Shown here: in pieces, positions 12,602-18,660 of the stretch
Layout of the letters: the number at the start of each line of letters is the position of its first letter
Numbering within the stretch: position 1 is the stretch's first letter
Origin: a virus
Virus record (IMG/VR): IMGVR_UViG_3300024999_000379
Coordinates: 1-24,558 of that record
Direction: 5' to 3' (one strand)
Length of the DNA stretch: 24,558 nucleotides
The notes under the pieces: model-generated
The model's input: the letters and a program-made list of their open reading frames with translations, nothing else
Told to the model about the DNA's origin: nothing
Databases searched by the model: none
Position numbers and translations under genes: made by a program

Positions 12602-12877
12602 TTATTTTCCACCTTTCTTATTACTTACTCCCCATCGGTATTCCTCACACCACTTTTTAGCATCCTCAATATCCACCCACCATAGGTTATTCCATAGTGA
12701 ATTGTGTCTCTTGTCACTTTTTAATCCGGTTACACAAGCGTACCAACCTAAGTGGTCCATTCCCCACCCTTGAGTGTAGTCATCTATTGTAAATACCGAG
12801 TCATTCTTGCGCCCCTTTACCCCTGTTAATGTTTTCGAGTAAGGTTCCCTTTCCTGATTAGTCCACTTCATCCTCAT
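12602..12877 (-). CDS. Hypothetical Trp-rich phage protein
   Basis: The 91-residue product starts at ATG 12877 in a GGGGGG-rich leader that is duplicated in front of the next gene upstream. It is unusually rich in Trp (about ten), with a middle segment DHLGWYACVTGLKSDKRHN. No family recognised. It directly precedes the YopX gene. Confidence 0.68.
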   Translation of the reverse strand: MRMKWTNQEREPYSKTLTGVKGRKNDSVFTIDDYTQGWGMDHLGWYACVTGLKSDKRHNSLWNNLWWVDIEDAKKWCEEYRWGVSNKKGGK

Positions 12878-12906
12878 CTACCCCCCATTCAATTGTTCTT
12901 GCCTAT
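12867..12906. repeat. Duplicated translation-start module, copy 1
   Basis: This 40-base segment recurs at 13141-13178, differing by two single-base indels (one G in the G-run, one T). It contains the G-run ribosome site and the ATGAGGATGAA start of the 91-residue gene. Confidence 0.85.
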
Positions 12907-13151
12907 TTTAAGACCGATTTTCGCCAAGGAACCTTTCTGAGAATTATGTTCTTGCCATAGCGTTTCCTTAAATCATCCAACTCATATTTATGCGCCCACC
13001 AATCGCAAGGTTTGCCATCAATCCAGACGTAGTACCAAGCTCTAAAATCCAAGTGCCTCCATCTAAAGGAGAGAGAAGGTATCTTTATTAATCTGTTCCT
13101 TACCCATTGTTCCCTTGAGTTAGTAAAGCTTTGAAGGATGTTCATCCTCAT
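12903..13151 (-). CDS. Hypothetical basic phage protein
   Basis: The 82-residue, Arg/Trp-rich protein starts at ATG 13151 inside the second copy of the duplicated leader, with GGGGG just upstream. Its middle reads FRAWYYVWIDGKPCDWWAHK. The first three residues (MRM) are the same as in the 91-residue neighbour because the start module was copied; the rest is unrelated. No function recognised. Confidence 0.68.
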   Translation of the reverse strand: MRMNILQSFTNSREQWVRNRLIKIPSLSFRWRHLDFRAWYYVWIDGKPCDWWAHKYELDDLRKRYGKNIILRKVPWRKSVLK

Positions 13152-13178
13152 CTACCCCCATTCAATTGTTCTGCCTAT
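13141..13178. repeat. Duplicated translation-start module, copy 2
   Basis: 38-base copy of 12867-12906, in direct orientation 274 bases apart, covering the ribosome site and start of the 82-residue gene. Confidence 0.85.
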
Positions 13179-13188
13179 ACAGTGCGGA

Positions 13189-13317
13189 TTAGTCCCAACT
13201 ATTGCTATTGTAATCTCCGAGCAACATTTCGCTAACTTCCTTACCGCATGAACTACATTTGTATACTCCTAATGTTATCTGTTTCAAATTAGAGTCACCG
13301 CAATTAGGACACTTCAT
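13189..13317 (-). CDS. 42-residue zinc-ribbon protein
   Basis: ATG 13317 follows GGGAGG at good spacing and encodes KCPNCGDSNLKQI and YKCSSCGKEV: two CxxC pairs 15 residues apart, a textbook zinc ribbon. The C-terminus is short and acidic. Small ribbons like this are common phage accessory proteins. The 89 bases between it and the radical SAM gene hold no other frame; CAGTG and CACTG (about 13353-13396) form a weak dyad. Confidence 0.75.
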   Translation of the reverse strand: MKCPNCGDSNLKQITLGVYKCSSCGKEVSEMLLGDYNSNSWD

Positions 13318-13406
13318 ATCTTTATTACCTCCCATTTATTTAATAATGTTTGCCTTAATACAGTGCCTTTAGGTTCCACCTTGGTTCACACACTGTAAAA
13401 GATATT

Positions 13407-14318
13407 TCAGGAAACTTCCTTCGTTCTCTTTTTATAATCAGGCCATGCTACAGATTTAAAAGTTGGCTTGAAGTTTACCCATCTTGCAAAATCTGCTTGA
13501 TGTGGATCCTTTTTATCGTATGGCATAACGAATGGATTAACACCTAAACTCTTTAACATTTCTACTCTATATAGATCCTCATCAACCGTTGTGTCGTACC
13601 CTATTAAAACATAGAACATCAATTTGTCCGGAACTATATACTTTGTTAAAATACTTATTCCCTCTAAAACGATCTGTTCTAAGTCCATTGAGTCCCAAGC
13701 GAATCTCAAATAGCCCTTTTTAGTCAACCTACTCCTTCTGAATAACCGAACCCTTGAGAGTCTTTTTGCCTTATCGTCATCAACTAGCCTAATATCTAAG
13801 CCTTGACTAAAATCTGTTCTTATTTTGTGCTTAATCACTTGTCCAACTATTAAATTAAAGTGATCTGGATCCCCTGTTAGGTTATTATCCATTATCATAA
13901 TGTGTTCTTGTCCTTGCCAGAACTGATGTATATCTGCTACTGGGTGCAGTCGCCCCTCCTTAATGGGAACGATACAGAAAGAGCAACTACGATTGCATCC
14001 GCGACTACAAAAACCAGAAGCGATATTCGTATTGTATAGCGAATAGTCAGGGCATAGCTTTTCTACTTCATCAGGTAGTTCAGTAGTTAGGTCAAGCCCA
14101 CTTCCACCTTGGATTATTTCGCAATCTGGATAATATAGGTACTTAGGGGAATCCTTGAAAACCTTTGAGGAATAGATTCTGTCAGGTTTATCCGACTTAA
14201 TATCAAACATTGGGTCGAACATCTTGACTGTATCTCCCAGACCTTTATGGTAATTGGAGAGTTTCATCAAGGCTAAGTTAGGCATTTTGCTATCGACATC
14301 GACTAATCCTATTTTCAA
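13407..14318 (-). CDS. Radical SAM enzyme with B12-binding-like N-terminus
   Basis: The 303-residue protein carries the iron-sulfur motif C108-NRS-C112-SF-C115, embedded in GFCSRGCNRSCSFCIVPIKE as in MiaB-like radical SAM enzymes. Residues 1-90 (KIGLVDVDSKMPNLALMKLS) resemble the Rossmann-like cobalamin-binding fold but lack DxHxxG, so cofactor binding is doubtful. Later segments (MIMDNNLTGDPDHFN, DFSQGLDIRLV, MFYVLIGYDTT) fit the barrel. Radical SAM enzymes use a reduced 4Fe-4S cluster to cleave SAM. Substrate unknown; modification of nucleic acid or a host metabolite is possible. The gene lies between small phage genes and a replication protein. Confidence 0.85.
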   Translation of the reverse strand: MKIGLVDVDSKMPNLALMKLSNYHKGLGDTVKMFDPMFDIKSDKPDRIYSSKVFKDSPKYLYYPDCEIIQGGSGLDLTTELPDEVEKLCPDYSLYNTNIASGFCSRGCNRSCSFCIVPIKEGRLHPVADIHQFWQGQEHIMIMDNNLTGDPDHFNLIVGQVIKHKIRTDFSQGLDIRLVDDDKAKRLSRVRLFRRSRLTKKGYLRFAWDSMDLEQIVLEGISILTKYIVPDKLMFYVLIGYDTTVDEDLYRVEMLKSLGVNPFVMPYDKKDPHQADFARWVNFKPTFKSVAWPDYKKRTKEVS

Positions 14319-14334
14319 TTATTACTTCATCCTT

Positions 14335-15102
14335 TCAATAATAACTTATTTGTCTATCAAAATTTCGCCTTGATGCTTTCAGAAATGCTAGTATGTTCCC
14401 GTTATTTGTTTTAGCAAGAGTATTGAAATGTTCCCTTACTCCATCCGTAAATTCTTCCACATCGACTCCTGCTTCTATTAATTCATCTACAGCACCAGTT
14501 GCTATGGTCATATTAGGTTCTGATAACTTCATATGTTTCTTCTTGAACTTTCTGTAGAAGAACTCCCCGTAAATCTTAAAGAAAGAATTATATCCGTCAG
14601 TTGGCAAACTGATGTATATATCTTTTATTACCTTAGGATTATTGGACTTAGTATTATTTGCTCTCCCATATAGAGTTTTTGTTTCTGCTACTTTGGTTCC
14701 TTTAATTCCTCCCATAAGACGTAATTGGGCTGTGGCAAGGGTTTCAGCTTGCTTGATCTTGCCTTTTACTAGTAAGTCTTTCAGGAGAGGTTCGTTGTCT
14801 AAAATAGTAAAATGTCTTTTAGGAGGCATTCCTCTTCTATCAATATCTATTAGTCCTAATGATTCCAGACTCTTAATTGCGGTCCTTTGCGCCTTCTCTC
14901 CCAAGCCTGTTCCTGATTGTAAGTCACTGATAGTATTGTAGAAGTAACCGTCTCCTGTTAGGTTTTCCCTGTCTGAGAAATAGTTGAACCTTGATACTAA
15001 TTCGGCATAGATAATGGATTCGTGTAACCCAATGGCGAAGATCAAATTCTTGTTAATGACTATGCTTCCATCTGCCCTGAGTAGGTCATAAATGGGATTC
15101 AT
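14335..15102 (-). CDS. Phage replication initiation protein (winged helix)
   Basis: The 255-residue product has an N-terminal winged helix: VINKNLIFAIGLHESIIYAE, YFYNTISDLQSGTGLGEKAQ, then RTAIKSLESLGLIDIDRRGM. This is the layout of phage replisome organisers and plasmid RepA-N-like proteins. The C-terminal 110 residues (from about 150) are helical and may contact DnaD or a helicase loader. The N-terminal domain parallels the 133-residue Rep at 6396-6797. It starts at ATG 15102, overlapping the antitoxin stop by four bases. It is probably the lytic replication initiator; no helicase gene is visible in the window. Confidence 0.75.
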   Translation of the reverse strand: MNPIYDLLRADGSIVINKNLIFAIGLHESIIYAELVSRFNYFSDRENLTGDGYFYNTISDLQSGTGLGEKAQRTAIKSLESLGLIDIDRRGMPPKRHFTILDNEPLLKDLLVKGKIKQAETLATAQLRLMGGIKGTKVAETKTLYGRANNTKSNNPKVIKDIYISLPTDGYNSFFKIYGEFFYRKFKKKHMKLSEPNMTIATGAVDELIEAGVDVEEFTDGVREHFNTLAKTNNGNILAFLKASRRNFDRQISYY

Positions 15103-15293
15103 TTCCCTTTCATCTCCCTACTAAGTAATCTCCGGTACTCGTCAATGTTTAAAATAACAAATTGTACCTCTTGTTCCCTTTGGATGAATATTGGATTTTT
15201 TCTTGCCGAATCCAATTGTTGAGATAAATTCCTTACTAGGTAAGAACTAGTTACTAGTTGATATGGGGAAAACTTAACTGGATCTTCTATCAT
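15099..15293 (-). CDS. Phd/YefM-like antitoxin without a toxin
   Basis: The 64-residue protein fits the Phd/YefM plan: LVTSSYLVRNLSQQLDSARK (N-terminal DNA-binding and dimer part), then NPIFIQREQEVQFVILNIDE and YRRLLS. The usual C-terminal toxin-binding tail is very short. No Doc, RelE or YoeB gene follows; the next gene is the replication protein. It probably acts as a DNA-binding autoregulator of this operon or as an antidote to a host toxin. It starts at ATG 15293 after AAGGAGG and has its own promoter with a palindromic operator. Confidence 0.78.
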   Translation of the reverse strand: MIEDPVKFSPYQLVTSSYLVRNLSQQLDSARKNPIFIQREQEVQFVILNIDEYRRLLSREMKGK

Positions 15294-15316
15294 TTATTCA
15301 CACCTCCTTACTTCAT

Positions 15317-15345
15317 ATTATACTACATACAGTATGTATATACAA
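15317..15345 (-). promoter_or_regulatory. Promoter with palindromic operator for the Phd-like operon
   Basis: TTGTAT (15345-15340), 17 bases, TATAAT (15322-15317). The spacer is filled by the perfect 15-base dyad TACATAC-A-GTATGTA (15324-15338), so a bound dimer would cover the promoter. The position fits autorepression by the Phd-like product. Confidence 0.8.
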
Positions 15346-15371
15346 GCTTTATTTTCCATATTTGAACAAAT

Positions 15372-15399
15372 AAAAAAGCCCCTCCATTACAGAGAGGCT
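15372..15399 (-). terminator. Terminator of the tRNA-like RNA
   Basis: On the minus strand AGCCTCTC (15399-15392) pairs with GAGGGGCT (15384-15377), one G-T, followed by TTTTTT. It ends transcripts starting at 15546 and those of the lysis genes above. Confidence 0.8.
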
Positions 15400-15424
15400 T
15401 AGTCGGCCATGAAAATGACCCCTA

Positions 15425-15546
15425 TGTGTAGGTAGAGATTTGCACTCTACATGTCGTTGCACTTTAATCTCCCTGGCCAAGAGGAGGCATATTTCGACTC
15501 GGATAAATCTCCTTAGAGAAGCGGTTACCTATTTCGCCACTACACA
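15425..15546 (-). ncRNA. tRNA-like RNA with expanded anticodon domain
   Basis: The first and last seven bases (TGTGTAG, CTACACA) form a perfect acceptor stem. T8, a D-arm GCG...CGC with A14, G18, G19 and A21, and a T-arm with a seven-base loop TGCAAAT (T54, C56, A58 kept; G instead of T55; stem six pairs) are all as in class II tRNAs. The middle 70 bases do not form a normal anticodon arm. One fold pairs TCTC (28-31 of the RNA) with GAGA (76-79) around AGGAG/CTCCT; another gives a seven-base loop CTTGGCC with U33 and UGG on a bulged stem. At 122 bases it is about 35 longer than tRNA-Leu. No CCA is encoded. A promoter ends seven bases before it. Confidence 0.65.
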
Positions 15547-15552
15547 TTTAAT

Positions 15553-15561
15553 ATTATACCA
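15553..15561 (-). promoter_or_regulatory. Extended -10 promoter of the tRNA-like RNA
   Basis: TGGTATAAT on the minus strand is a perfect extended -10 (TGnTATAAT). The predicted start, about 15546, is the first base of the tRNA-like fold. No good -35 is present. Confidence 0.72.
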
Positions 15562-15589
15562 TATTGCGCAGACAAGCAAAATGGTCTGT

Positions 15590-15787
15590 CTATTCCACTT
15601 TATCCGTAGGCTTTAACGTAGTAGACCCAATGTAGCCACCTGCAGCGAATCCGATCAATCCTGTTATAGCCATCTTAACAGTTTCCGTATCTAACGCTTG
15701 TCCCGTAAATATGGATGAAGCAATAACTCCGACAGTGATTGTCACTACACCAGCTACAGCTAACATAGTCGCATTATCTCTTTGCAT
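15590..15787 (-). CDS. Small two-helix membrane protein, holin-like
   Basis: The ATG at 15787 is used because AAAGGA lies nine bases upstream; an earlier in-frame ATG abuts that site. The 65-residue protein has two hydrophobic helices (residues 8-27 and 38-57, Gly/Ala-rich) and a charged C-terminus, the plan of small phage holins. It lies directly downstream of the amidase gene in the late operon. Holins permeabilise the membrane to release the endolysin. The assignment rests on size, helices and context. Confidence 0.65.
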   Translation of the reverse strand: MQRDNATMLAVAGVVTITVGVIASSIFTGQALDTETVKMAITGLIGFAAGGYIGSTTLKPTDKVE

Positions 15788-15807
15788 GTTTATCATTCCT
15801 TTCTATT

Positions 15808-15873
15808 GGTTTACTAAAAGTTTACTTGTATACCTAAGTAAACCCTGCATTATAAGGGGGTCTAAGGTTTACC
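15808..15873. repeat. Cluster of GTTTAC repeats
   Basis: Four GTTTAC elements occur in 66 bases: 15809-15814, 15820-15825, 15838-15843 (inverted) and 15867-15872. The second and third form an eight-pair dyad GTTTACTT/AAGTAAAC. A TATAAT on the minus strand (15854-15849) lies among them without a clear -35. They may be operators or an mRNA hairpin between endolysin and holin. Confidence 0.6.
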
Positions 15874-16550
15874 TATGCTAAGGGCATCCGCATAGTCGCA
15901 TAGCCTAAGCCAATAATTTGCTTTACTAGGACATCTGCTTTTGAGTCGAGAACACGAACGGATAAGTATACGTCGTGATCTTGCGCAGAAGCAACAGAAA
16001 GGGTCGCTACAGGCGCGATAATCAATGCCTCATACGAATACCCCAGATAATCGCAAACACCCATGTAAAGTCTCTTGGCGATCGTCTCATGGTTATACGC
16101 GATCCATGTTGCATCCTTTTGTTCATCATGAAACGCCAATTCAATCAAAACTGAAGTAGCATTCACAAGGTTTCCTACCTCGATAAGCGCGGGATTATAC
16201 TTAACCCCCCGGTCACCCCCTGGGCTAAGAGGGGCTACCTGATCATATAAAGATTTGCCTAACTTCTCAGAGTTGGTGTTCTTGCCGTAGGTATAGACTT
16301 CTGTGCCTACTCCGCCGCCCGCATTGCTGTGAATTGCGATATGGATGCTAGCATTAAAGTTGTTGGAATCCTCGGCCATTTCATAGACGTTCATAGATGG
16401 AGTGTTGCGCTTGACGGTGAATCTTCCATCCTTGACCAATAGAGGAACAAGCATATCTGCAATTCGATTCATTTCTGCTTCTTCAGTTTCAAATGGAGAT
16501 AGGCCTTGGTTTTCTTCTTGTGAGCTAGGGCTTATATATATCCTTTGCAT
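15873..16550 (-). CDS. N-acetylmuramoyl-L-alanine amidase (endolysin)
   Basis: The ATG at 16550 (MQRIYIS) is preferred, since AGGTGGG precedes it. The 225-residue protein has an Amidase_3 catalytic domain (about 1-170): IAIHSNAGGGVGTEVY with ligand His74, and SVLIELAFHDEQ with catalytic Glu138. The first zinc-ligand position, usually the His of a DPGHGG-like motif, reads YISPSSQEENQG here, as in one phage subgroup. The C-terminal 50 residues (YLSVRVLDSKADVLVKQIIG) resemble a cell-wall-binding SPOR-like repeat. It cleaves peptidoglycan at host lysis. It overlaps xhlA in the lysis cassette. Confidence 0.85.
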   Translation of the reverse strand: MQRIYISPSSQEENQGLSPFETEEAEMNRIADMLVPLLVKDGRFTVKRNTPSMNVYEMAEDSNNFNASIHIAIHSNAGGGVGTEVYTYGKNTNSEKLGKSLYDQVAPLSPGGDRGVKYNPALIEVGNLVNATSVLIELAFHDEQKDATWIAYNHETIAKRLYMGVCDYLGYSYEALIIAPVATLSVASAQDHDVYLSVRVLDSKADVLVKQIIGLGYATMRMPLA

Positions 16551-16552
16551 AC

Positions 16553-16861
16553 TCAACCCACCTTTATCTGCAAATTAAGTAATTGTTGAATGAGCCAACT
16601 AACTAAGGCAATGACAGCAGCTAATGCAGACCAGAACACTTTCTTTTGTCCGGCCTGTATTTCCTTGAACCGCGCTTCATAGTCAATATGTTTGACTTCA
16701 CATTCGGATTTGCTCATACCCTCATGTTTTAGGTTGATGATGGATGTTTTTACTTCGTATACGAGTTCCATGAGCTTGTCGATTTTGTTGCCTTGATTGG
16801 AGATGTCTTTTACCTTTTCTTCGAGCGTTGCTACTCGTTCGTCAAGTTGTAATTCTGACAT
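16553..16861 (-). CDS. xhlA: XhlA-like hemolysin/holin-associated protein
   Basis: The 102-residue protein has an N-terminal coiled coil (VATLEEKVKDISNQGNKIDK), a linker and a single C-terminal transmembrane helix (residues 75-95, VFWSALAAVIALVSWLI), the arrangement of XhlA of PBSX-type phages, which works with a holin and amidase. It is placed just before the amidase gene. ATG 16861 follows AGAGGG. A structured RNA with a terminator lies directly upstream (16893-17028), so its expression may be attenuated. Confidence 0.82.
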   Translation of the reverse strand: MSELQLDERVATLEEKVKDISNQGNKIDKLMELVYEVKTSIINLKHEGMSKSECEVKHIDYEARFKEIQAGQKKVFWSALAAVIALVSWLIQQLLNLQIKVG

Positions 16862-16892
16862 TTAGCACCCTCTTTCTGGCTTTTGCCAATAG

Positions 16893-17028
16893 AAAAAGAC
16901 GCTAGATTTCTCTAACGCCTTAGTGGTGCAGATTAACACCCCTGCCCATGGGTTGCCTAGTTAATACCGAGTGCAGCGTTAGGCAAACACATTTGTCGAG
17001 GATTAATTACTTCCTCCAAGCACTCGGT
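16893..17028 (-). ncRNA. Structured small RNA or leader upstream of xhlA
   Basis: The predicted transcript starts at 17028 with a nine-pair stem (ACCGAGTGC 17028-17020 with GCACTCGGT 16974-16966) enclosing two hairpins, GAGGA/TCCTC (17016-16998) and CAAA/TTTG (16995-16984). ATTAAC/GTTAAT and ACCC/GGGT pairings follow. It ends with a terminator: GCGTTAGA, GAAA, TCTAGCGT (16918-16899) and TTTTT (16897-16893). TTGCCTA (16986-16980) can pair with TAGGCAA (16959-16953), and CTAACGC (16982-16976) with the terminator arm GCGTTAG (16918-16912); the two overlap, as in a switch. No known riboswitch class was recognised. Confidence 0.65.
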
Positions 17029-17034
17029 TTGGTA

Positions 17035-17062
17035 ATAATAACATAAAGATTAGTTTACGCAA
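17035..17062 (-). promoter_or_regulatory. Promoter of the structured RNA
   Basis: TTGCGT (17062-17057), 16 bases, TATTAT (17040-17035). The predicted start at 17028 coincides with the first base of the main stem. The -35 is weak. Confidence 0.5.
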
Positions 17063-17104
17063 AGACAATTACTGGATATGTCTAATAATGCATCTTATTC
17101 AACA

Positions 17105-17239
17105 CTAGACTATCAAGTCCTGATACCCATCTGTAATCAATATATCGTCTATTCCAACCTTGAACTGTGGGTACAGGGTAGTAACTGCCACGTAGTCCAG
17201 TTTTCCGTTTTCAATTCTCATTGCTAAGTATGCGACCAT
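17105..17239 (-). CDS. 44-residue conserved-type phage protein near the tail genes
   Basis: ATG 17239 follows GGGAGG and encodes MVAYLAMRIENGKLDYVAV, then YPQFKVGIDDILITDG and the end YQDLIV. Very short proteins of this pattern occur between tail-fibre and lysis genes of clostridial phages, in the position of XkdX. It ends 77 bases before the structured RNA. Function unknown. Confidence 0.72.
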   Translation of the reverse strand: MVAYLAMRIENGKLDYVAVTTLYPQFKVGIDDILITDGYQDLIV

Positions 17240-17240
17240 T

Positions 17241-17546
17241 TTATATACCTCCCATTATTAAAAAGTCTAACGCCTCTTGACTGACCTCTAGCTTACCCTG
17301 AGTTGCCATAATCAGTGCTGCTAAATATTCGATCTTTTGTTCAATTGTTTGCTCGTTAATAATATTTTCCCTCATTGCGGATATCTCTAACTGGGTTAGG
17401 CCTTCGATCCATTTAGTGCCATCCCATTTAGGATTACAAAACCCATCAGGGCAAGGGGTCTTGATGGTAAATTCAGTCAATACATCCACAAATCCGTCTT
17501 CTAGAAACGTACCGTTTTCGTCAATAAACCTTACAAACATCTTCAT
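17241..17546 (-). CDS. Tail fibre-associated protein (XkdW-like)
   Basis: The 101-residue product contains the GFCNPKWDGTKWIEGLTQLE segment typical of small proteins encoded after tail fibres (XkdW/DUF2977-like), with a helical C-terminus. Its start at 17546 overlaps the stop of the fibre gene by one base. It probably assists fibre folding or is part of the tip; the role is by position. Confidence 0.62.
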   Translation of the reverse strand: MKMFVRFIDENGTFLEDGFVDVLTEFTIKTPCPDGFCNPKWDGTKWIEGLTQLEISAMRENIINEQTIEQKIEYLAALIMATQGKLEVSQEALDFLIMGGI

Positions 17547-17926
17547 CAGCCCTCCGCTCTAAATGTTATTGTCGCTAATGATGCCCAGGTTGAGACTTCA
17601 GCGCTAACTGCACCCGCCGATGATATTTGAAAATAATCTGATCCAGAAAAGTTTATATATAAATCTCCCGAAGGTCTATACCCAATAGGTAAGGCAAATG
17701 CAACTGGTGATGTTTTGTTAGTAGGACTTAATGCTCCACGAAAGTGTATAATACCTAACTGATCTCTGAAATATTGGGGTATTCCATTTGTGCCAACCCA
17801 TCCATTTATTAGCGTTGGGGTTATCCAATCTTCTTGGAGTTTATCGGCTTTTGAGTCAAATAATGACGCAGTATCTACCTTAGCCGCACTAATCTGACCC
17901 CTAGCTACCTTATCAACTACACTCAT
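17546..17926 (-). CDS. Tail fibre or receptor-binding protein
   Basis: The 126-residue protein begins with a helical segment (DKVARGQISAAKVDTASLFD), then WITPTLINGWV and a beta-rich region GIIHFRGALSPTNKTSPVAF with LPIGYRP, the pattern of fibre tip domains in Gram-positive phages. The start overlaps the preceding gene by one base. It is likely a short fibre or tip subunit contacting the host surface. Confidence 0.72.
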   Translation of the reverse strand: MSVVDKVARGQISAAKVDTASLFDSKADKLQEDWITPTLINGWVGTNGIPQYFRDQLGIIHFRGALSPTNKTSPVAFALPIGYRPSGDLYINFSGSDYFQISSAGAVSAEVSTWASLATITFRAEG

Positions 17927-18345
17927 TATTGCGCCACCGCCGATCCTGATATATCAACATTACCCCCCGCTATAGCAGATACCCTAGCCCTAAAGCTGTA
18001 GTTAGCAGGGATATCCGCTTCCCATGATTCGGGAGCAGCGGTTGAACCACCTGTTGTTTGCGTGGCAGCAGTATAGGTTGTGTCACCAATCTTATATCCG
18101 GGATGAGCTTGGTAAACTCCTTTTGGTCCTGCTAATTCAAAGATGATTGTTCGAGATGTGCTTGTGCCCGTTATCTCGAAGGTGAGAGTTTGTGGAGATG
18201 TTGGTTTATATGAAGTTCCATTACTTGCGCTTGTTGCACCTGCTTGCAAGATTACTGCACTTGCCAAACTGCTAACCATCTTCATTGGCACAGGATTACT
18301 CGAATTGTACTCGTTGCCGGATTCATCACCTAAATGCATTGTCAT
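17926..18345 (-). CDS. Tail or virion surface protein
   Basis: The 139-residue protein is Ser/Thr/Gly-rich and beta-structured (LTFEITGTSTSRTIIFELAG, ESWEADIPANYSFRARVSAI). It lacks a signal peptide or Cys, as for virion surface proteins, and it is linked by a one-base overlap to the fibre gene. No named family recognised; a fibre or baseplate decoration is inferred. Confidence 0.65.
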   Translation of the reverse strand: MTMHLGDESGNEYNSSNPVPMKMVSSLASAVILQAGATSASNGTSYKPTSPQTLTFEITGTSTSRTIIFELAGPKGVYQAHPGYKIGDTTYTAATQTTGGSTAAPESWEADIPANYSFRARVSAIAGGNVDISGSAVAQ

Positions 18346-18575
18346 TGTTGGGTCCCCCTTTTTATTCTTTGCTCGACTGTCTTTTTAGATGGAGTGCGCT
18401 TTACTATTTTTGGCGGATCAGGTTTTGGGGTTGATAGGAGTTTGATTATGTCTTTTAGCAGGGAGTTTTGTTCTTTTAGGTCGGTGAGGAGGGAGGATTG
18501 GGTGCGTAGTTCGGCTAGGATTGCATTGCGATAGCGTTGTTCTGGTCCTGCTGAGTTGTCGAAGTGATCTTGCAT
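18342..18575 (-). CDS. Small coiled-coil phage protein
   Basis: The 77-residue product has a helical coiled-coil region (RNAILAELRTQSSLLTDLKE, then QNSLLKDIIKLL) and a basic, Pro-rich tail (PKPDPPKIVKRTPSKKTVEQ). ATG 18575 follows GGAGG. It overlaps the next gene by four bases. It is probably a small structural or assembly protein; no family recognised. Confidence 0.68.
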   Translation of the reverse strand: MQDHFDNSAGPEQRYRNAILAELRTQSSLLTDLKEQNSLLKDIIKLLSTPKPDPPKIVKRTPSKKTVEQRIKRGTQQ

Positions 18576-18593
18576 TTAGTGAGTACCTCCAAT

Positions 18594-18618
18594 AAAAAAT
18601 ACTTCCCGAAGAGGAAGT
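18594..18618 (-). terminator. Hairpin with T-run, terminator or operator
   Basis: On the minus strand ACTTCC (18618-18613), six bases, GGAAGT (18606-18601) and a T-rich run to 18594. It would stop leftward transcripts crossing the moron. The dyad also sits in the -35 region of the moron promoter and may be an operator. Confidence 0.6.
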
Positions 18619-18623
18619 TAAGA

Positions 18624-18632
18624 TGTTATAAT
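18624..18632 (+). promoter_or_regulatory. Extended -10 promoter of the moron
   Basis: TGTTATAAT is a perfect extended -10; predicted start near 18639, eight bases before AAGGAGG (18647-18653). The transcript would be independent of the leftward late genes. Confidence 0.75.
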
Positions 18633-18660
18633 ATGTTAAAAATTTGAAGGAGGAGATCTA

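Noticed and set aside
16893-17028. T-box or known riboswitch upstream of xhlA
   Set aside because: The T-box motif (AGGGTGGNACCGCG) and the cores of common riboswitch classes are not present; only the general switch logic is kept.
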